From an uncultured Oscillospiraceae bacterium (lineage in GTDB: Bacteria; Bacillota; Clostridia; Oscillospirales; Oscillospiraceae): a stretch of DNA of 64,000 bases. Made by a program: the position numbers and the translations under genes. The DNA is taken from assembly GCA_910588635.1 (NCBI GenBank), contig CAJUPW010000003.1, forward strand, positions 57,415 through 121,414, in the 5' to 3' direction. Shown here one piece after another: positions 9,249 to 17,594 of this stretch. Below the pieces are notes generated by a model. It worked only from the letters and a program-made list of their open reading frames with translations. It was not told where the DNA came from and made no database searches. Every line of letters begins with the position of its first letter. The first letter of the stretch is position 1.

Positions 9249-10376
9249 TTATACCACCTGTCCCTTAAAGACGATGGCCCTGATAGACAAATCCTTCTCG
9301 TCCAGCAGGACGATGCTGGCCTCCTTACCCGCGTCCAGAGTGCCGGCGCGGCCGTCGATGCCGATGGACCTTGCGGGGTTGTAGGTGCAGGCCCGTACCG
9401 CGTCGGCCACAGGGATGCCGAAGGACACCGCCTGGCGCAGGCAGCCCATCAGGCTGGTGACAGAGCCGGCCAGGGTCTCCGGGTGGCCCAGGATAGTGGC
9501 CCGGTTGCCGTGGACCTCGATCATCTGGCCGCCGAAGGGGTACTCCCCGTCGGGCATGCCGGTGGCCCGGAGGGAGTCGGAGATGATAATCATCCGCTCC
9601 TTGCCGAACAGGCCGAAGGTGAGGCGTACCACAGCCGGGTGGATGTGGATGCCGTCGCAGATCAGCTCCGGCATGACGGAGGGGACCTCCCAGGCTGCGC
9701 CGATGACGCCGGGGTCCCGGTGGGCCAGGGGGGGCATGGCGTTGTACAGGTGGGTGGCGTGGTCCGCCCCCGCTTCAAAGGCGGCCTTGGCCGTCTCATA
9801 ATCGGCCACCGTGTGACCCACCGAGACATGAATGCCCATTTTTGACGCCGCTTTGATAAACTCAACAGAGTTGGGCTGTTCCGGAGCCAGGGTGACCAGA
9901 CGCACGCAGCCCTCCGCCGCTTTCTGGAGGCGCTCCAGCATGGCGGCGTCCGGGTCGTGGAGGTAGTCGCCGTTCTGAGCGCCCTTTTTGGCCATGCACA
10001 GGAAGGGCCCCTCCAGATGGGCGCCCACCACCTCCGCGCCGCCGGCGTTCTTTTTCCGGTGGGCGGCGGTGTTCCGGCAGATGGCGGTGAGCTGGTCCTC
10101 GGGGAGGGTCATGCCGGCGGGGCAGATATAGGCGACCCCCTGGGACAGCTCAAAATCGGCGATCTTCTGCAGGCCGTCGGGGGTGGCGTCGGAGAAGTCC
10201 TCCCCCACGCAGCCGTGAAAGTGAACATCCACCAGGCCGGGGATGACGTAGCAGCCCGCGGCGTCCAGGACGTTCCCGTCCCCGCTGGTCTTGGAAATCA
10301 GCGTGCCGTCGGTACACACGTCCCGGCTGACAAAGCCCTCCTTCAGGTCAAAGACCTGGCCATTTGCAATTCTCAT
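9249..10376 (-). CDS. nagA: N-acetylglucosamine-6-phosphate deacetylase
   Basis: A 375-residue amidohydrolase that removes acetate from GlcNAc-6-P. Metal and catalytic motifs are visible in order: VDVHFHG (about 50), HLEGPFL (about 125), HVSVGHT (about 184), HATHLYNAMPP (about 204) and the late ISDSLRATG. The length is standard. The start overlaps the nagB stop (ATGA), so the two genes form a coupled nagB-nagA unit feeding amino-sugar carbon into glycolysis. Confidence 0.93.
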   Translation of the reverse strand: MRIANGQVFDLKEGFVSRDVCTDGTLISKTSGDGNVLDAAGCYVIPGLVDVHFHGCVGEDFSDATPDGLQKIADFELSQGVAYICPAGMTLPEDQLTAICRNTAAHRKKNAGGAEVVGAHLEGPFLCMAKKGAQNGDYLHDPDAAMLERLQKAAEGCVRLVTLAPEQPNSVEFIKAASKMGIHVSVGHTVADYETAKAAFEAGADHATHLYNAMPPLAHRDPGVIGAAWEVPSVMPELICDGIHIHPAVVRLTFGLFGKERMIIISDSLRATGMPDGEYPFGGQMIEVHGNRATILGHPETLAGSVTSLMGCLRQAVSFGIPVADAVRACTYNPARSIGIDGRAGTLDAGKEASIVLLDEKDLSIRAIVFKGQVV

Positions 10377-11119
10377 GCCTGGAACCCGGCGGCGGCCAGC
10401 TTGCTGAAGGCGGCCTCGTCAACGACCACGATCACGTCGGGGTGGAGCTGGAGGATGGAGGCGGGGCAGCTGGGGGAGATGGCCCCCAGGACGGAGCCGC
10501 AGATGGCGTCGGCCTTCTCCTCGCCGCTGGCGCACAGCAGCACCTTCTTGGCGCCCATGATGGCGCCCATGCCCATGCTGATGGCCTGCTTGGGCACGTC
10601 GTCCCGGCTGGCGAAAAAGCGGGCGTTGGCGTCGATGGTGCTCTCGGCCAAGTCCACCACATGGGTCTCCTTCACGAAGCAGCCGCCCGGCTCGTTAAAG
10701 CCGATATGGCCGTTGCGGCCGATGCCCAGCAGCTGCAGGTCCACATAGCCCTGGGCGCGGATGAAGGCGTCGTACTCGTCGCAGAAAGCCTTGGCGTCGC
10801 GGGTCAGTCCGTCGGGCACCCGGGTATTGGCCGGGTCGATGTCCACATGGTCGAACAGATTGCTCTGCATGAAATAGCGGTAGCTCTGGTCGTGGTCGGG
10901 GGCCAGGCCTACGTACTCGTCCAGGTTGACAGAGCGCACGTCCTTAAAGCTGAGCAGCCCTTGCTTATACCAGTCCACCAGATAGCGGTAGGCCCCCTCG
11001 GGGGTGGAGCCGGTGGCCAGGCCCAGCAGGCAGGCGGGATTGTGGGCAATCTCCGCGGCGATGATCTGAGCGGCCCGGCGGCTCATGGCCTCGTAGTCTT
11101 TTTCACGATAGATTCTCAT
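10373..11119 (-). CDS. nagB: Glucosamine-6-phosphate deaminase
   Basis: A 248-residue enzyme converting GlcN-6-P to fructose-6-P and ammonia. Family motifs are GLATGSTPEGAYRYL (about 35), VNLDEYVGL (about 64) and GIGRNGHIGFNEPG (about 128). The start codon follows AGAAGGAG. It is the first gene of nagBA, divergent from the symporter gene. No regulator gene is adjacent. Confidence 0.94.
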   Translation of the reverse strand: MRIYREKDYEAMSRRAAQIIAAEIAHNPACLLGLATGSTPEGAYRYLVDWYKQGLLSFKDVRSVNLDEYVGLAPDHDQSYRYFMQSNLFDHVDIDPANTRVPDGLTRDAKAFCDEYDAFIRAQGYVDLQLLGIGRNGHIGFNEPGGCFVKETHVVDLAESTIDANARFFASRDDVPKQAISMGMGAIMGAKKVLLCASGEEKADAICGSVLGAISPSCPASILQLHPDVIVVVDEAAFSKLAAAGFQA

Positions 11120-11255
11120 GACACATTACTCCTTCTAAAATGATTGGGTCAGCTGTGGTTAAAAAATGGATCAACTCTTTGCGCTTATCGGTATCATCAT
11201 ACCACGCCGGGGAAAACAAGTCCAGTCAAATCTTCAAAAAAGTCGGATATTTTCA

Positions 11256-11284
11256 TTGTGTTTTTGTCCACTTTATTGTATAAT
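11256..11284 (+). promoter_or_regulatory. Probable sigma-A promoter of the symporter gene
   Basis: TTGTGT, 17-nt spacer, TATAAT, about 65 nt before the chosen ATG, inside the divergent nagB/symporter intergenic region. Confidence 0.55.
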
Positions 11285-11348
11285 CATCCGTGCTGAAATT
11301 GAGCCGCGCCCGGCAGGAGGGCGCCGGACGAAATCAAGGAGAGAGAAT

Positions 11349-12680
11349 ATGAGTACAGACAACAAAAAACACCGATTTTCCAGCGGCTGGGGCTTTGTCC
11401 TCTCCGCGGTGGGCTCAGCTGTGGGCATGGCCAACGTGTGGGGCTTCCCCGCCAAGATGGGGAGCAACGGCGGCGGCGCTTTTTTGCTGGCCTATCTGTT
11501 TTTTATCGCTCTGTTCGGCACGGTTGGCCTGTCGGCGGAATACGCCGTGGGACGCCGGGCCCGTACCGGCACGCTGGGCTCCTACGAGATGGCTTGGGCC
11601 AGCCGGAGGAAGGGCCTGGGCAAAACGGGCGGTCTGCTGGGCTGGCTGCCCCTGGCCGGGTCCATGTGCATCGCCCTGGGCTACGCCGTTATCATCGCCT
11701 ATGTGCTCAAGGCCTTTGCCGCCTCGGTGGGCGGGTCGCTGATGACGGTGGACCCCAAGCCCTGGTTTGAGGGCTTTTCCCTTTCGGAGTATTCGGTGGT
11801 CCCCTTCCACGCGGTTGTGGTGGTGGGCACCCTGCTCACCCTCCTTCTGGGCGCCAGGAGCATTGAAAAGACCAACAAGGTGATGATGCCCCTGTTCTTC
11901 ATCATCTTCCTTATTCTGGCCGTCCGGGTGTCCTTCCTTCCCGGGGCGGTCGAGGGCTACAAGTATATGTTCACCCCCCGGTGGAAAGACCTCCTGAATC
12001 CCATGGTTTGGGTCTGGGCCATGGGGCAGGCTTTCTTCTCCCTGTCGGTGACGGGCAGCGGCATGATCGTCTACGGGGCCTATCTGTCCCCGGAGGAGGA
12101 CGTGGTGTCTCTGGCCAGGCAGACCGCTTTCTTTGACACCATTGCCGCCATGGTGGCCGCGCTGGTGATTATCCCCGCCTGCTTTGCCTATGGACTGGAT
12201 GTGGCGTCCGGGCCGGACCTCCTCTTTGTGACCCTGCCCCATATTTTGCAGGATATCCCTCTGGGCCGGCTGTTCGCCGTCATCCTGTACACCGCCATGG
12301 TGTTTGCCGGGGTGAGCTCCCTGCAGAATATGTTCGAGGCGGTGGGGGAATCCCTTCTGCACCGCTTCCCACGCCTGGACCGGAAGGTGATGCTGGCGAT
12401 TCTGTGCGTGATCTGCTTGGGTATCGGTGTGAATATGGAGCCCATCTTCAAGTGGGGGCCCTGGATGGATATTGTGTCCATCTATATCATCCCCATCGGA
12501 GCCACGCTGGGGGCTGTGTCCTGGTTCTGGATTATGAAGCGGGACGCGCTGATGGATGAGATCGGAAAAGGGGCGAAAAAGCCCGCCGGACAGGTCTGGT
12601 ACAGCGTGGGCCGGTATCTCTACGTCCCTTGTGCCATTATCCTGTGCTGCATCGCCCTGTTCGGCAAGGTAGCGTTTTAA
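11349..12680 (+). CDS. Sodium-dependent amino-acid symporter (NSS/SNF family)
   Basis: A 443-residue LeuT/MhsT-like transporter with about 11 helices. The first helix carries the diagnostic unwound ion- and substrate-binding stretch GSAVGMANVWGFPAKMGSNGG (about residues 20-40). The start MSTDNKKHRFSSGW follows AAGGAGAGAG; upstream in-frame sequence reads as leader, not protein. Helices near 150 (GYAVIIAYVLKAF) and 335 (MVFAGVSSLQNMFEA) fit the fold. The likely substrate is a neutral or aromatic amino acid with sodium, but specificity cannot be read. The aldose epimerase gene follows 15 nt later. Confidence 0.88.
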   Translation: MSTDNKKHRFSSGWGFVLSAVGSAVGMANVWGFPAKMGSNGGGAFLLAYLFFIALFGTVGLSAEYAVGRRARTGTLGSYEMAWASRRKGLGKTGGLLGWLPLAGSMCIALGYAVIIAYVLKAFAASVGGSLMTVDPKPWFEGFSLSEYSVVPFHAVVVVGTLLTLLLGARSIEKTNKVMMPLFFIIFLILAVRVSFLPGAVEGYKYMFTPRWKDLLNPMVWVWAMGQAFFSLSVTGSGMIVYGAYLSPEEDVVSLARQTAFFDTIAAMVAALVIIPACFAYGLDVASGPDLLFVTLPHILQDIPLGRLFAVILYTAMVFAGVSSLQNMFEAVGESLLHRFPRLDRKVMLAILCVICLGIGVNMEPIFKWGPWMDIVSIYIIPIGATLGAVSWFWIMKRDALMDEIGKGAKKPAGQVWYSVGRYLYVPCAIILCCIALFGKVAF

Positions 12681-12695
12681 AATAGGAGGCAGAGC

Positions 12696-13562
12696 ATGAC
12701 ATTTGAATTAAAAAAGGGAAATCTGCGGGCCGAGGTCCGGACGCTGGGCGGTGAGTTGGTCTCGCTGAAGGATGAGAAGGATCAGGAGTATATCTGGGAG
12801 GGAAATCCCTCCTTCTGGTCGGGGCAGAACCCTATCCTGTTCCCCATCGTGGGCTCCCTGAAGGACGGGAAGGTGGACATCGGCGGTAAAATCTATGAGA
12901 TGGGCCGCCACGGCTTTGCCCGGGGAATGGAGTTCTCCGCGGCGGATCGGGGAGAGGACTTCGTCACCCTGGAGCTGCGGGAGAATGAGGAGACCTTGAA
13001 GCGCTACCCCTTCCCCTTCACCCTGAGGGTGACCCACCGGCTGCTGGAGGACGGCTTTGCCACCACCTTTGCCGTGGCCAACACCGGCAGCGACCCTATG
13101 CCCTTCTGCGTGGGCGGCCACACAGCCATCCGCATTCCGGAGGGAGAACGGTTTGAGGACTACGACCTGGTCTTTGACATGCCGGAGCAGGCGGACAGCC
13201 ACCTGCTCAACGCCCAGGGGATTATCCGCCACGACGGCCGGAAGCCCATGCTGGACGGGAGCCGGATCGCCCTGAATTATCACGACTTCGCCGAGATGGA
13301 CACCATTATTTTCAGCCTGCTCCGCTCCGGGAACGTGTCTCTGCTCAATCGGGAGACGGGCCGGGAGGTGCGGCTGGACTTCCATGAGTTCCCCATGGTG
13401 GCCTTCTGGACCAAGCCGGGAGCCCCCTTCCTGTGCCTGGAGCCCTGGCAAGGCGGCGCCGCCTGGGACAACGAGAGCGGAAAGTTTGAGGACAAGCCCT
13501 TTTGCACCGTTCTCCAGCCGGGGAGCGAGAAGAAGCTTACCTATTCCTTCCATATCCAGTGA
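12696..13562 (+). CDS. Aldose 1-epimerase family protein (LacX-like)
   Basis: A 288-residue galactose-mutarotase-like beta-sandwich protein. Typical elements are GGELVSLKDEKDQEYIWEG at the start, GRHGFARGMEF near 70, the catalytic-type histidine in CVGGHTAIRIP near 142, and FLCLEPWQGG near 245. LacX/YihR-like members interconvert anomers of hexoses or sugar phosphates; the sugar is unknown. It is probably cotranscribed with the symporter (AGGAGG in the short gap) and ends at a GC-rich hairpin. Confidence 0.82.
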   Translation: MTFELKKGNLRAEVRTLGGELVSLKDEKDQEYIWEGNPSFWSGQNPILFPIVGSLKDGKVDIGGKIYEMGRHGFARGMEFSAADRGEDFVTLELRENEETLKRYPFPFTLRVTHRLLEDGFATTFAVANTGSDPMPFCVGGHTAIRIPEGERFEDYDLVFDMPEQADSHLLNAQGIIRHDGRKPMLDGSRIALNYHDFAEMDTIIFSLLRSGNVSLLNRETGREVRLDFHEFPMVAFWTKPGAPFLCLEPWQGGAAWDNESGKFEDKPFCTVLQPGSEKKLTYSFHIQ

Positions 13563-13568
13563 CCGCGC

Positions 13569-13600
13569 GGTCCTCCCCCCTGGGGGAGGGCCGTTTCTCT
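13569..13600 (+). terminator. Terminator after the symporter-epimerase unit
   Basis: An 11-bp stem (13569-13579 with 13582-13592) followed by a pyrimidine tract GTTTCTCTCTT. The U-run is interrupted. Confidence 0.6.
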
Positions 13601-13601
13601 C

Positions 13602-13630
13602 TTGCAAAACCGGCCATGCCGGCGTATAAT
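13602..13630 (+). promoter_or_regulatory. Sigma-A promoter of the exonuclease III gene
   Basis: TTGCAA, exactly 17 nt, TATAAT, immediately after the preceding terminator. Confidence 0.8.
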
Positions 13631-13672
13631 GAGGAAAACGCGGCGGGACAGCCCCGCCGGAGGGAGCGCCTT

Positions 13673-14431
13673 ATGGTTTTTATTTCCTGGAACGTCAACG
13701 GCCTGCGGGCCTGTATGAAAAAGGGATTTGCCGGCTTCTACCGGGACAGGACCCCCGACTTTCTCTGCCTTCAGGAGACCAAGATGGAGCGAGGCCAGGC
13801 GGACGTTCCTCTGGGGGAGGGAGTACATGAGTTCTGGAACTCGGCGGAGAAGAAGGGCTACTCCGGTACGGCGGTCTTTACCCCCCACGCTCCCATCGAC
13901 GCCGCTTACGGCATGGATATTGACATCCACGACCACGAGGGGAGGCTTATCACCCTGGAGTACGAGAAGTTCTACCTGGTGTGCTGCTACACCCCCAACG
14001 CCCAGGACGGGCTGAAACGGATCAGCTACCGGATGGAGTGGGAGGACGACCTGCGGGAGTACCTGCTGTCCCTGGACAGGACTAAGCCGGTAATCTACTG
14101 CGGCGACCTGAACGTGGCCCACGAGGAGATCGACCTGAAAAACCCAAAGACCAACCGGGGAAACGCCGGCTTCTCCGACCAGGAGCGGGAGAAGATGACC
14201 GCCTTGCTCTCCTCCGGCTTCACCGATACCTTCCGGTATCTCTACCCGGACAAGGAGGGGGCCTACTCCTGGTGGTCCTACCGCTTCAACGCCCGGAGGA
14301 ACAACGCCGGATGGCGCATTGACTACTTCATTGTCTCCAATCGCCTGAAGGACAAGATTGTCCGCGCGGAAATACTGGCGGACATAGAGGGAAGCGACCA
14401 CTGTCCGGTGCTGCTGGAGCTGGATATATAA
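13673..14431 (+). CDS. xth: Exodeoxyribonuclease III (AP endonuclease)
   Basis: A 252-residue enzyme of base-excision repair, cutting at abasic sites and trimming 3' ends. Catalytic motifs are ISWNVNGLR at 4-12, LQETK with the metal-binding Glu at 35, YCGDLNVAHEEIDL (about 140) and GSDHCPVLLEL at the C terminus. The ATG lies 8 nt after GGAGGGAG. The next gene, metF, follows at 46 nt and may share the transcript. Confidence 0.93.
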   Translation: MVFISWNVNGLRACMKKGFAGFYRDRTPDFLCLQETKMERGQADVPLGEGVHEFWNSAEKKGYSGTAVFTPHAPIDAAYGMDIDIHDHEGRLITLEYEKFYLVCCYTPNAQDGLKRISYRMEWEDDLREYLLSLDRTKPVIYCGDLNVAHEEIDLKNPKTNRGNAGFSDQEREKMTALLSSGFTDTFRYLYPDKEGAYSWWSYRFNARRNNAGWRIDYFIVSNRLKDKIVRAEILADIEGSDHCPVLLELDI

Positions 14432-14477
14432 AAGATCACACATAGAGTTGGATATTTAACAGAAAGAAGCGATATTT

Positions 14478-15344
14478 ATGAAACTGTGCGAATTATTCGG
14501 CAAGGGAAAAACCGTCTTTTCCTGCGAGGTGTTCCCCCCAAAGAAAAATGATCCCATTGACAGCATCTACCAGACGCTGGACGGCCTGAAGGATATCCGG
14601 CCCGACTTTATCAGCGTCACCTTCGGGGCGGGAGGCTCCAAGGTGAACCAGACCACCCGGGACATTGCCGCCCTCATCAAGAACCAATACCACATCCCCG
14701 CCATGGCCCACCTCACCTGCGTGGCCGCCGGGAGGGAGGACGTGGACCGCCTGCTGGCCGATCTGAAATCGGACGGGGTGGAGAATGTGCTGGCTCTTCG
14801 GGGAGACGTGAACCCGGACTATTCCCCAAAAACCGACTTCAAGTACGCCAGCGAGCTGGTGAGCTACATCCGGGCCCGCGGGGACTTTGGGGTGTCCGCC
14901 GCCTGCTATCCCGAGGGGCACCTGGAGAGCCCCGACCTGGTGAGCGATATCCGCCATTTGAAGGAGAAGGTGGACGCCGGGGCCCAGCATCTGGTCAGCC
15001 AGCTGTTCTTCGACAATGAGGACTTTTTCCGTTTTCTGGAGCGGGCCCGCATCGCCGGGATCAACGTGCCCATTGAGGCGGGCATCATGCCCGTGCTCAG
15101 CGCCAAATCCATCCAGCGGATGGTGTCCATGTGCGGGGCCAGCCTGCCTGCCAAGCTCACCCGCATTTTGGCTAGGTACGGCGACCATCCGGACGCCTTG
15201 CGTGAGGCGGGCATCGCCTACGCCATCGACCAGATATCCGACCTCATTGCCGGCGGGGTGGAGGGTATCCACCTGTACACCATGAACAACCCCGACGTGG
15301 CCAAGCAGATTGCCGGGAGCATCTCCTCCATCCGGAAGGTATAA
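14478..15344 (+). CDS. metF: 5,10-methylenetetrahydrofolate reductase
   Basis: A 288-residue flavoprotein TIM barrel reducing methylene-THF to methyl-THF for methionine synthesis or the acetyl-CoA methyl branch. Visible motifs are FSCEVFPPKKND (13-25) with the catalytic Glu, ISVTFGAGGS (about 47), AHLTCVAAG (about 77), LALRGDVNPD (about 105) and QLFFDNEDFFRF (about 175). The length is that of bacterial MetF. The ribosome-binding site is weak (AGAAAGAAG). It is followed by a strong terminator. Confidence 0.92.
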   Translation: MKLCELFGKGKTVFSCEVFPPKKNDPIDSIYQTLDGLKDIRPDFISVTFGAGGSKVNQTTRDIAALIKNQYHIPAMAHLTCVAAGREDVDRLLADLKSDGVENVLALRGDVNPDYSPKTDFKYASELVSYIRARGDFGVSAACYPEGHLESPDLVSDIRHLKEKVDAGAQHLVSQLFFDNEDFFRFLERARIAGINVPIEAGIMPVLSAKSIQRMVSMCGASLPAKLTRILARYGDHPDALREAGIAYAIDQISDLIAGGVEGIHLYTMNNPDVAKQIAGSISSIRKV

Positions 15345-15349
15345 CGTAG

Positions 15350-15375
15350 GGGGCGGCCGCCGTGCCGCCCCTTTT
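15350..15375 (+). terminator. Intrinsic terminator after metF
   Basis: An 8-bp stem GGGGCGGC / GCCGCCCC with a six-base loop, followed by TTTT. Confidence 0.85.
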
Positions 15376-15470
15376 CTTATTCTGCGGGGCAGCGCAGAGA
15401 CCGCCCCCTGCTGTTCACACCTTATTCACCGAAATTTAAGGAGTTTTCTGTCGAATTTCTGCCGGTGGTA

Positions 15471-15479
15471 TGCTACAAT
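15471..15479 (+). promoter_or_regulatory. Extended -10 promoter of the VTT gene
   Basis: TGCTACAAT matches an extended -10 (TG-N-TACAAT). No good -35 box lies at the usual spacing. Confidence 0.45.
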
Positions 15480-15503
15480 ACCCCTGAGAAGGGAGGCGGC
15501 TCT

Positions 15504-16202
15504 ATGAAAAACAGACAGAAGCTCCTGATCCTGGCCGCCGTTCTCCTGCTGCTGGCGGGGGGCGGATGGTTTTTATATGCCAGCGGTTTTTTCCAGGCGG
15601 CGCGGTCTCTGGATGGGCTGCGGGCCTACATTGTCCACTTCGCGCCCTACTCCCATCTGGCCTTTTTCCTGGTACAGCTTCTGTCCGTCATTCTGGCCCC
15701 CATCCCCAGCAACGTCACCGCCGCCGCCGGGGGCGTTCTGTTCGGCACCTGGCCCGCCTTTCTGATTACCTACGGGGCGGTCGCTGCCGGGTCGCTGCTG
15801 GTGTTCTGGCTGGCCCGGGCGCTGGGCCGGGACTTCGCCGGCCGGCTGGTCAGCCGGAGGCTGTCGGATAAATATCAGGACGTCCTGCGGGCCAAGGCCC
15901 CGGTCTTTCTGGTGCTGGCCTTTTTGTTCCCCTTCTTCCCCGACGATATGCTGTGCATTCTGGCAGGACTGACCGATCTCTCCTTCTGCCGCTTCGCCGT
16001 CATCGTCCTGCTCACCCGGCCCTGGGGGCTGCTCTTTGCCAGCGCCCTGGGCGGGTCCACCCTGGACCTGCCTCCCTGGGTGATGGTCCCCATCGGACTG
16101 GCCGGGCTGGCCCTGTTCCTGCTGGGGATGAAGTATGGCGACAGGTTGGAAGAATCTGTCCTCAGCCGTTTAAAGGAGCAGAAACATGGCAAGACTGAAT
16201 AA
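15504..16202 (+). CDS. VTT-domain (TVP38/TMEM64, DedA-like) membrane protein
   Basis: A 232-residue integral membrane protein: an N-terminal helix (residues 5-24), then the VTT core with LAPIPSNVTAAAGGVLFG (about 77-94) and the second re-entrant motif FLFPFFPDDMLCILAGL (about 145-161). Proteins with this core act as lipid scramblases or in membrane homeostasis; the role here is not deducible. ATG chosen after GGGAGG. Confidence 0.82.
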   Translation: MKNRQKLLILAAVLLLLAGGGWFLYASGFFQAARSLDGLRAYIVHFAPYSHLAFFLVQLLSVILAPIPSNVTAAAGGVLFGTWPAFLITYGAVAAGSLLVFWLARALGRDFAGRLVSRRLSDKYQDVLRAKAPVFLVLAFLFPFFPDDMLCILAGLTDLSFCRFAVIVLLTRPWGLLFASALGGSTLDLPPWVMVPIGLAGLALFLLGMKYGDRLEESVLSRLKEQKHGKTE

Positions 16203-16237
16203 GGTCTGAAAATTTGGAACATTTTTTCGTTTTCCCC

Positions 16238-16266
16238 TTTACAAATCCCCGGCGATATGATATGAT
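16238..16266 (+). promoter_or_regulatory. Sigma-A promoter of the PerR-like/rubrerythrin operon
   Basis: TTTACA, 17-nt spacer, TATGAT. Just downstream (16267-16298) is an AT-rich stretch containing the palindrome CAATATTG, a plausible site for autoregulation by the Fur-family protein. The match to the classic Per box is poor. Confidence 0.7.
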
Positions 16267-16307
16267 GCGAACATAATAAGAATCAATATTGTTAAGGGAG
16301 GCGGCAC

Positions 16308-16727
16308 ATGGAGCGCGCGATACGCTACAGCAGAAAGCGGGAAGCCATCCTGACCCAGATTCAGGGGACAAGCTGTCATCCCTCCGCTGAATGGGTATAC
16401 AAGCAGCTGCGGCCGCTCCATCCGGACCTGAGCCTGGGGACGGTCTATCGAAATTTGGCTTTCTTTCGAGAGCGCGGTCTGGTCCGCAGCGTGGGGGTAG
16501 TTCAGGGCCAGGAGCGGTTTGACGCCATCACCACGCCCCACAGTCACTTTGTTTGCAACTGCTGCGGCACTGTTCTGGACCTTCCGGATGTCCATCCGGA
16601 GAGAGGCCTGGAGCGGACCGTCAGCACGCAATACGGGTTCGCGGTGGAACGCTGCGAGCTCACTTTCTACGGTTTGTGCCCCAACTGTACAGACCAACAA
16701 AATTTGAAGGAGGAAACACTATCATGA
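16308..16727 (+). CDS. perR: Fur-family peroxide-responsive regulator (PerR-like)
   Basis: A 139-residue Fur/PerR-type repressor: a winged helix at about 10-75 (SAEWVYKQLR, LSLGTVYRNLAFF), regulatory metal-site candidates HSHF at 78-81, and structural zinc cysteine pairs C83-C86 and C124-C127. PerR proteins lose DNA binding when peroxide oxidises metal-ligating His residues. PerR rather than Fur is inferred because the stop overlaps (ATGA) the start of a rubrerythrin gene, giving one coupled, probably self-regulated unit. Confidence 0.85.
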   Translation: MERAIRYSRKREAILTQIQGTSCHPSAEWVYKQLRPLHPDLSLGTVYRNLAFFRERGLVRSVGVVQGQERFDAITTPHSHFVCNCCGTVLDLPDVHPERGLERTVSTQYGFAVERCELTFYGLCPNCTDQQNLKEETLS

Positions 16728-17266
16728 AAAAGTTTGTTTGCAGCGTCTGCGGTTATGTTCACGAGGGCGACGCAGCCCCCGCCGAGTGCCCCATCTGCCA
16801 CGCCCCCGCCGAGAAGTTTGTGGAGCAGAAGGGCGAGATGTCCTGGGCCGCCGAGCATATCGTGGGCGTTGCTCAGGGCGTTGACCCTCAGATCATTGAG
16901 GGCCTGCGCGCCAACTTCCAGGGCGAGTGTACTGAGGTTGGCATGTATCTGGCTATGGCTCGTGTGGCCCACCGTGAGGGCTATCCCGAGATCGGCCTGT
17001 ACTGGGAGAAGGCCGCTTGGGAGGAGGCCGAGCACGCCGCCAAGTTCGCTGAGCTGCTGGGCGAGGTGCTGACCGACTCCACCAAGAAGAACCTGGAGAT
17101 GCGCGTCGAGGCCGAGAACGGTGCCACCGCCGGCAAGGTCGCCCTGGCTAAGATGGCCAAGGAGCAGAATCTGGACGCCATCCACGACACCGTCCACGAG
17201 ATGGCCCGGGACGAGGCCCGCCACGGCAAGGCGTTCAAGGGCCTGCTGGAGCGGTACTTCGGCTGA
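16724..17266 (+). CDS. rbr: Reverse rubrerythrin
   Basis: A 180-residue peroxide-scavenging protein with its rubredoxin-like domain at the N terminus (C6xxC9 and C22xxC25) and a four-helix di-iron ferritin-like domain behind (GECTEVGMYLAMA near 67, EEAEHAAKF near 100, EMARDEARHGKAF near 162). That order is the reverse of classical rubrerythrin; the known clostridial examples reduce peroxide and are PerR-controlled. AAGGAGG precedes the ATG. Confidence 0.93.
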   Translation: MKKFVCSVCGYVHEGDAAPAECPICHAPAEKFVEQKGEMSWAAEHIVGVAQGVDPQIIEGLRANFQGECTEVGMYLAMARVAHREGYPEIGLYWEKAAWEEAEHAAKFAELLGEVLTDSTKKNLEMRVEAENGATAGKVALAKMAKEQNLDAIHDTVHEMARDEARHGKAFKGLLERYFG

Positions 17267-17281
17267 TTCAACCAGCGGGAA

Positions 17282-17361
17282 CCCAAATGCAAACCAGCGA
17301 AGCGTTTGCGTTTGGGAGAGGACGAACATCGAAGTGAATGAGTCTTTGCGCTTGCGCAAAG
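17282..17361 (+). repeat. Two palindromes between rubrerythrin and rubredoxin genes
   Basis: A 13-bp imperfect stem (17282-17294 with 17304-17316, one G-U pair) and a perfect 8-bp-arm palindrome (17344-17361, CTTTGCGC TT GCGCAAAG). Each is followed by a related GAACGA/GAAG-rich stretch, so the unit looks duplicated. Neither has a U-run. Confidence 0.6.
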
Positions 17362-17390
17362 GCGAACGATACGAAGATTGTGAGGACGAT

Positions 17391-17546
17391 ATGGATAAGT
17401 ACGTTTGCCCCTGCGGCTATGAGTACGACCCCGCCGCAGGCGACCCCGACAACGGCGTCGCCCCCGGCACCCCCTGGGACCAGGTCCCCGACAGCTGGGT
17501 TTGCCCCATCTGTGGAATGGGCAAGGATGTCTTTGAGAAGGCGTAA
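17391..17546 (+). CDS. Rubredoxin with a CxC first metal knuckle
   Basis: A 51-residue electron carrier, too short for a naive 60-residue ORF cut-off. The second knuckle is the normal CPICG (C41xxC44 region), but the first reads VCPCGYEYDPAAGD, with only one residue between the cysteines (C6, C8) where rubredoxins normally have two. The rest (NGVAPGTPWDQVPDSWVCP) is textbook rubredoxin. TGAGGA lies 8 nt before the ATG. It probably delivers electrons to the adjacent rubrerythrin. The shortened knuckle is encoded plainly in the DNA. Confidence 0.9.
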   Translation: MDKYVCPCGYEYDPAAGDPDNGVAPGTPWDQVPDSWVCPICGMGKDVFEKA

Positions 17547-17563
17547 ATAGCGTTCTTCATTGT

Positions 17564-17594
17564 GGGGAACAGGGAGACCTGTTCCCCTCTTTTT
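17564..17594 (+). terminator. Intrinsic terminator after rubredoxin
   Basis: A perfect 10-bp stem GGGGAACAGG / CCTGTTCCCC with a GAGA loop, then TCTTTTTT. The rest of the gap to 17849 contains a 6-bp hairpin (17807-17824) and no gene. Confidence 0.92.
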
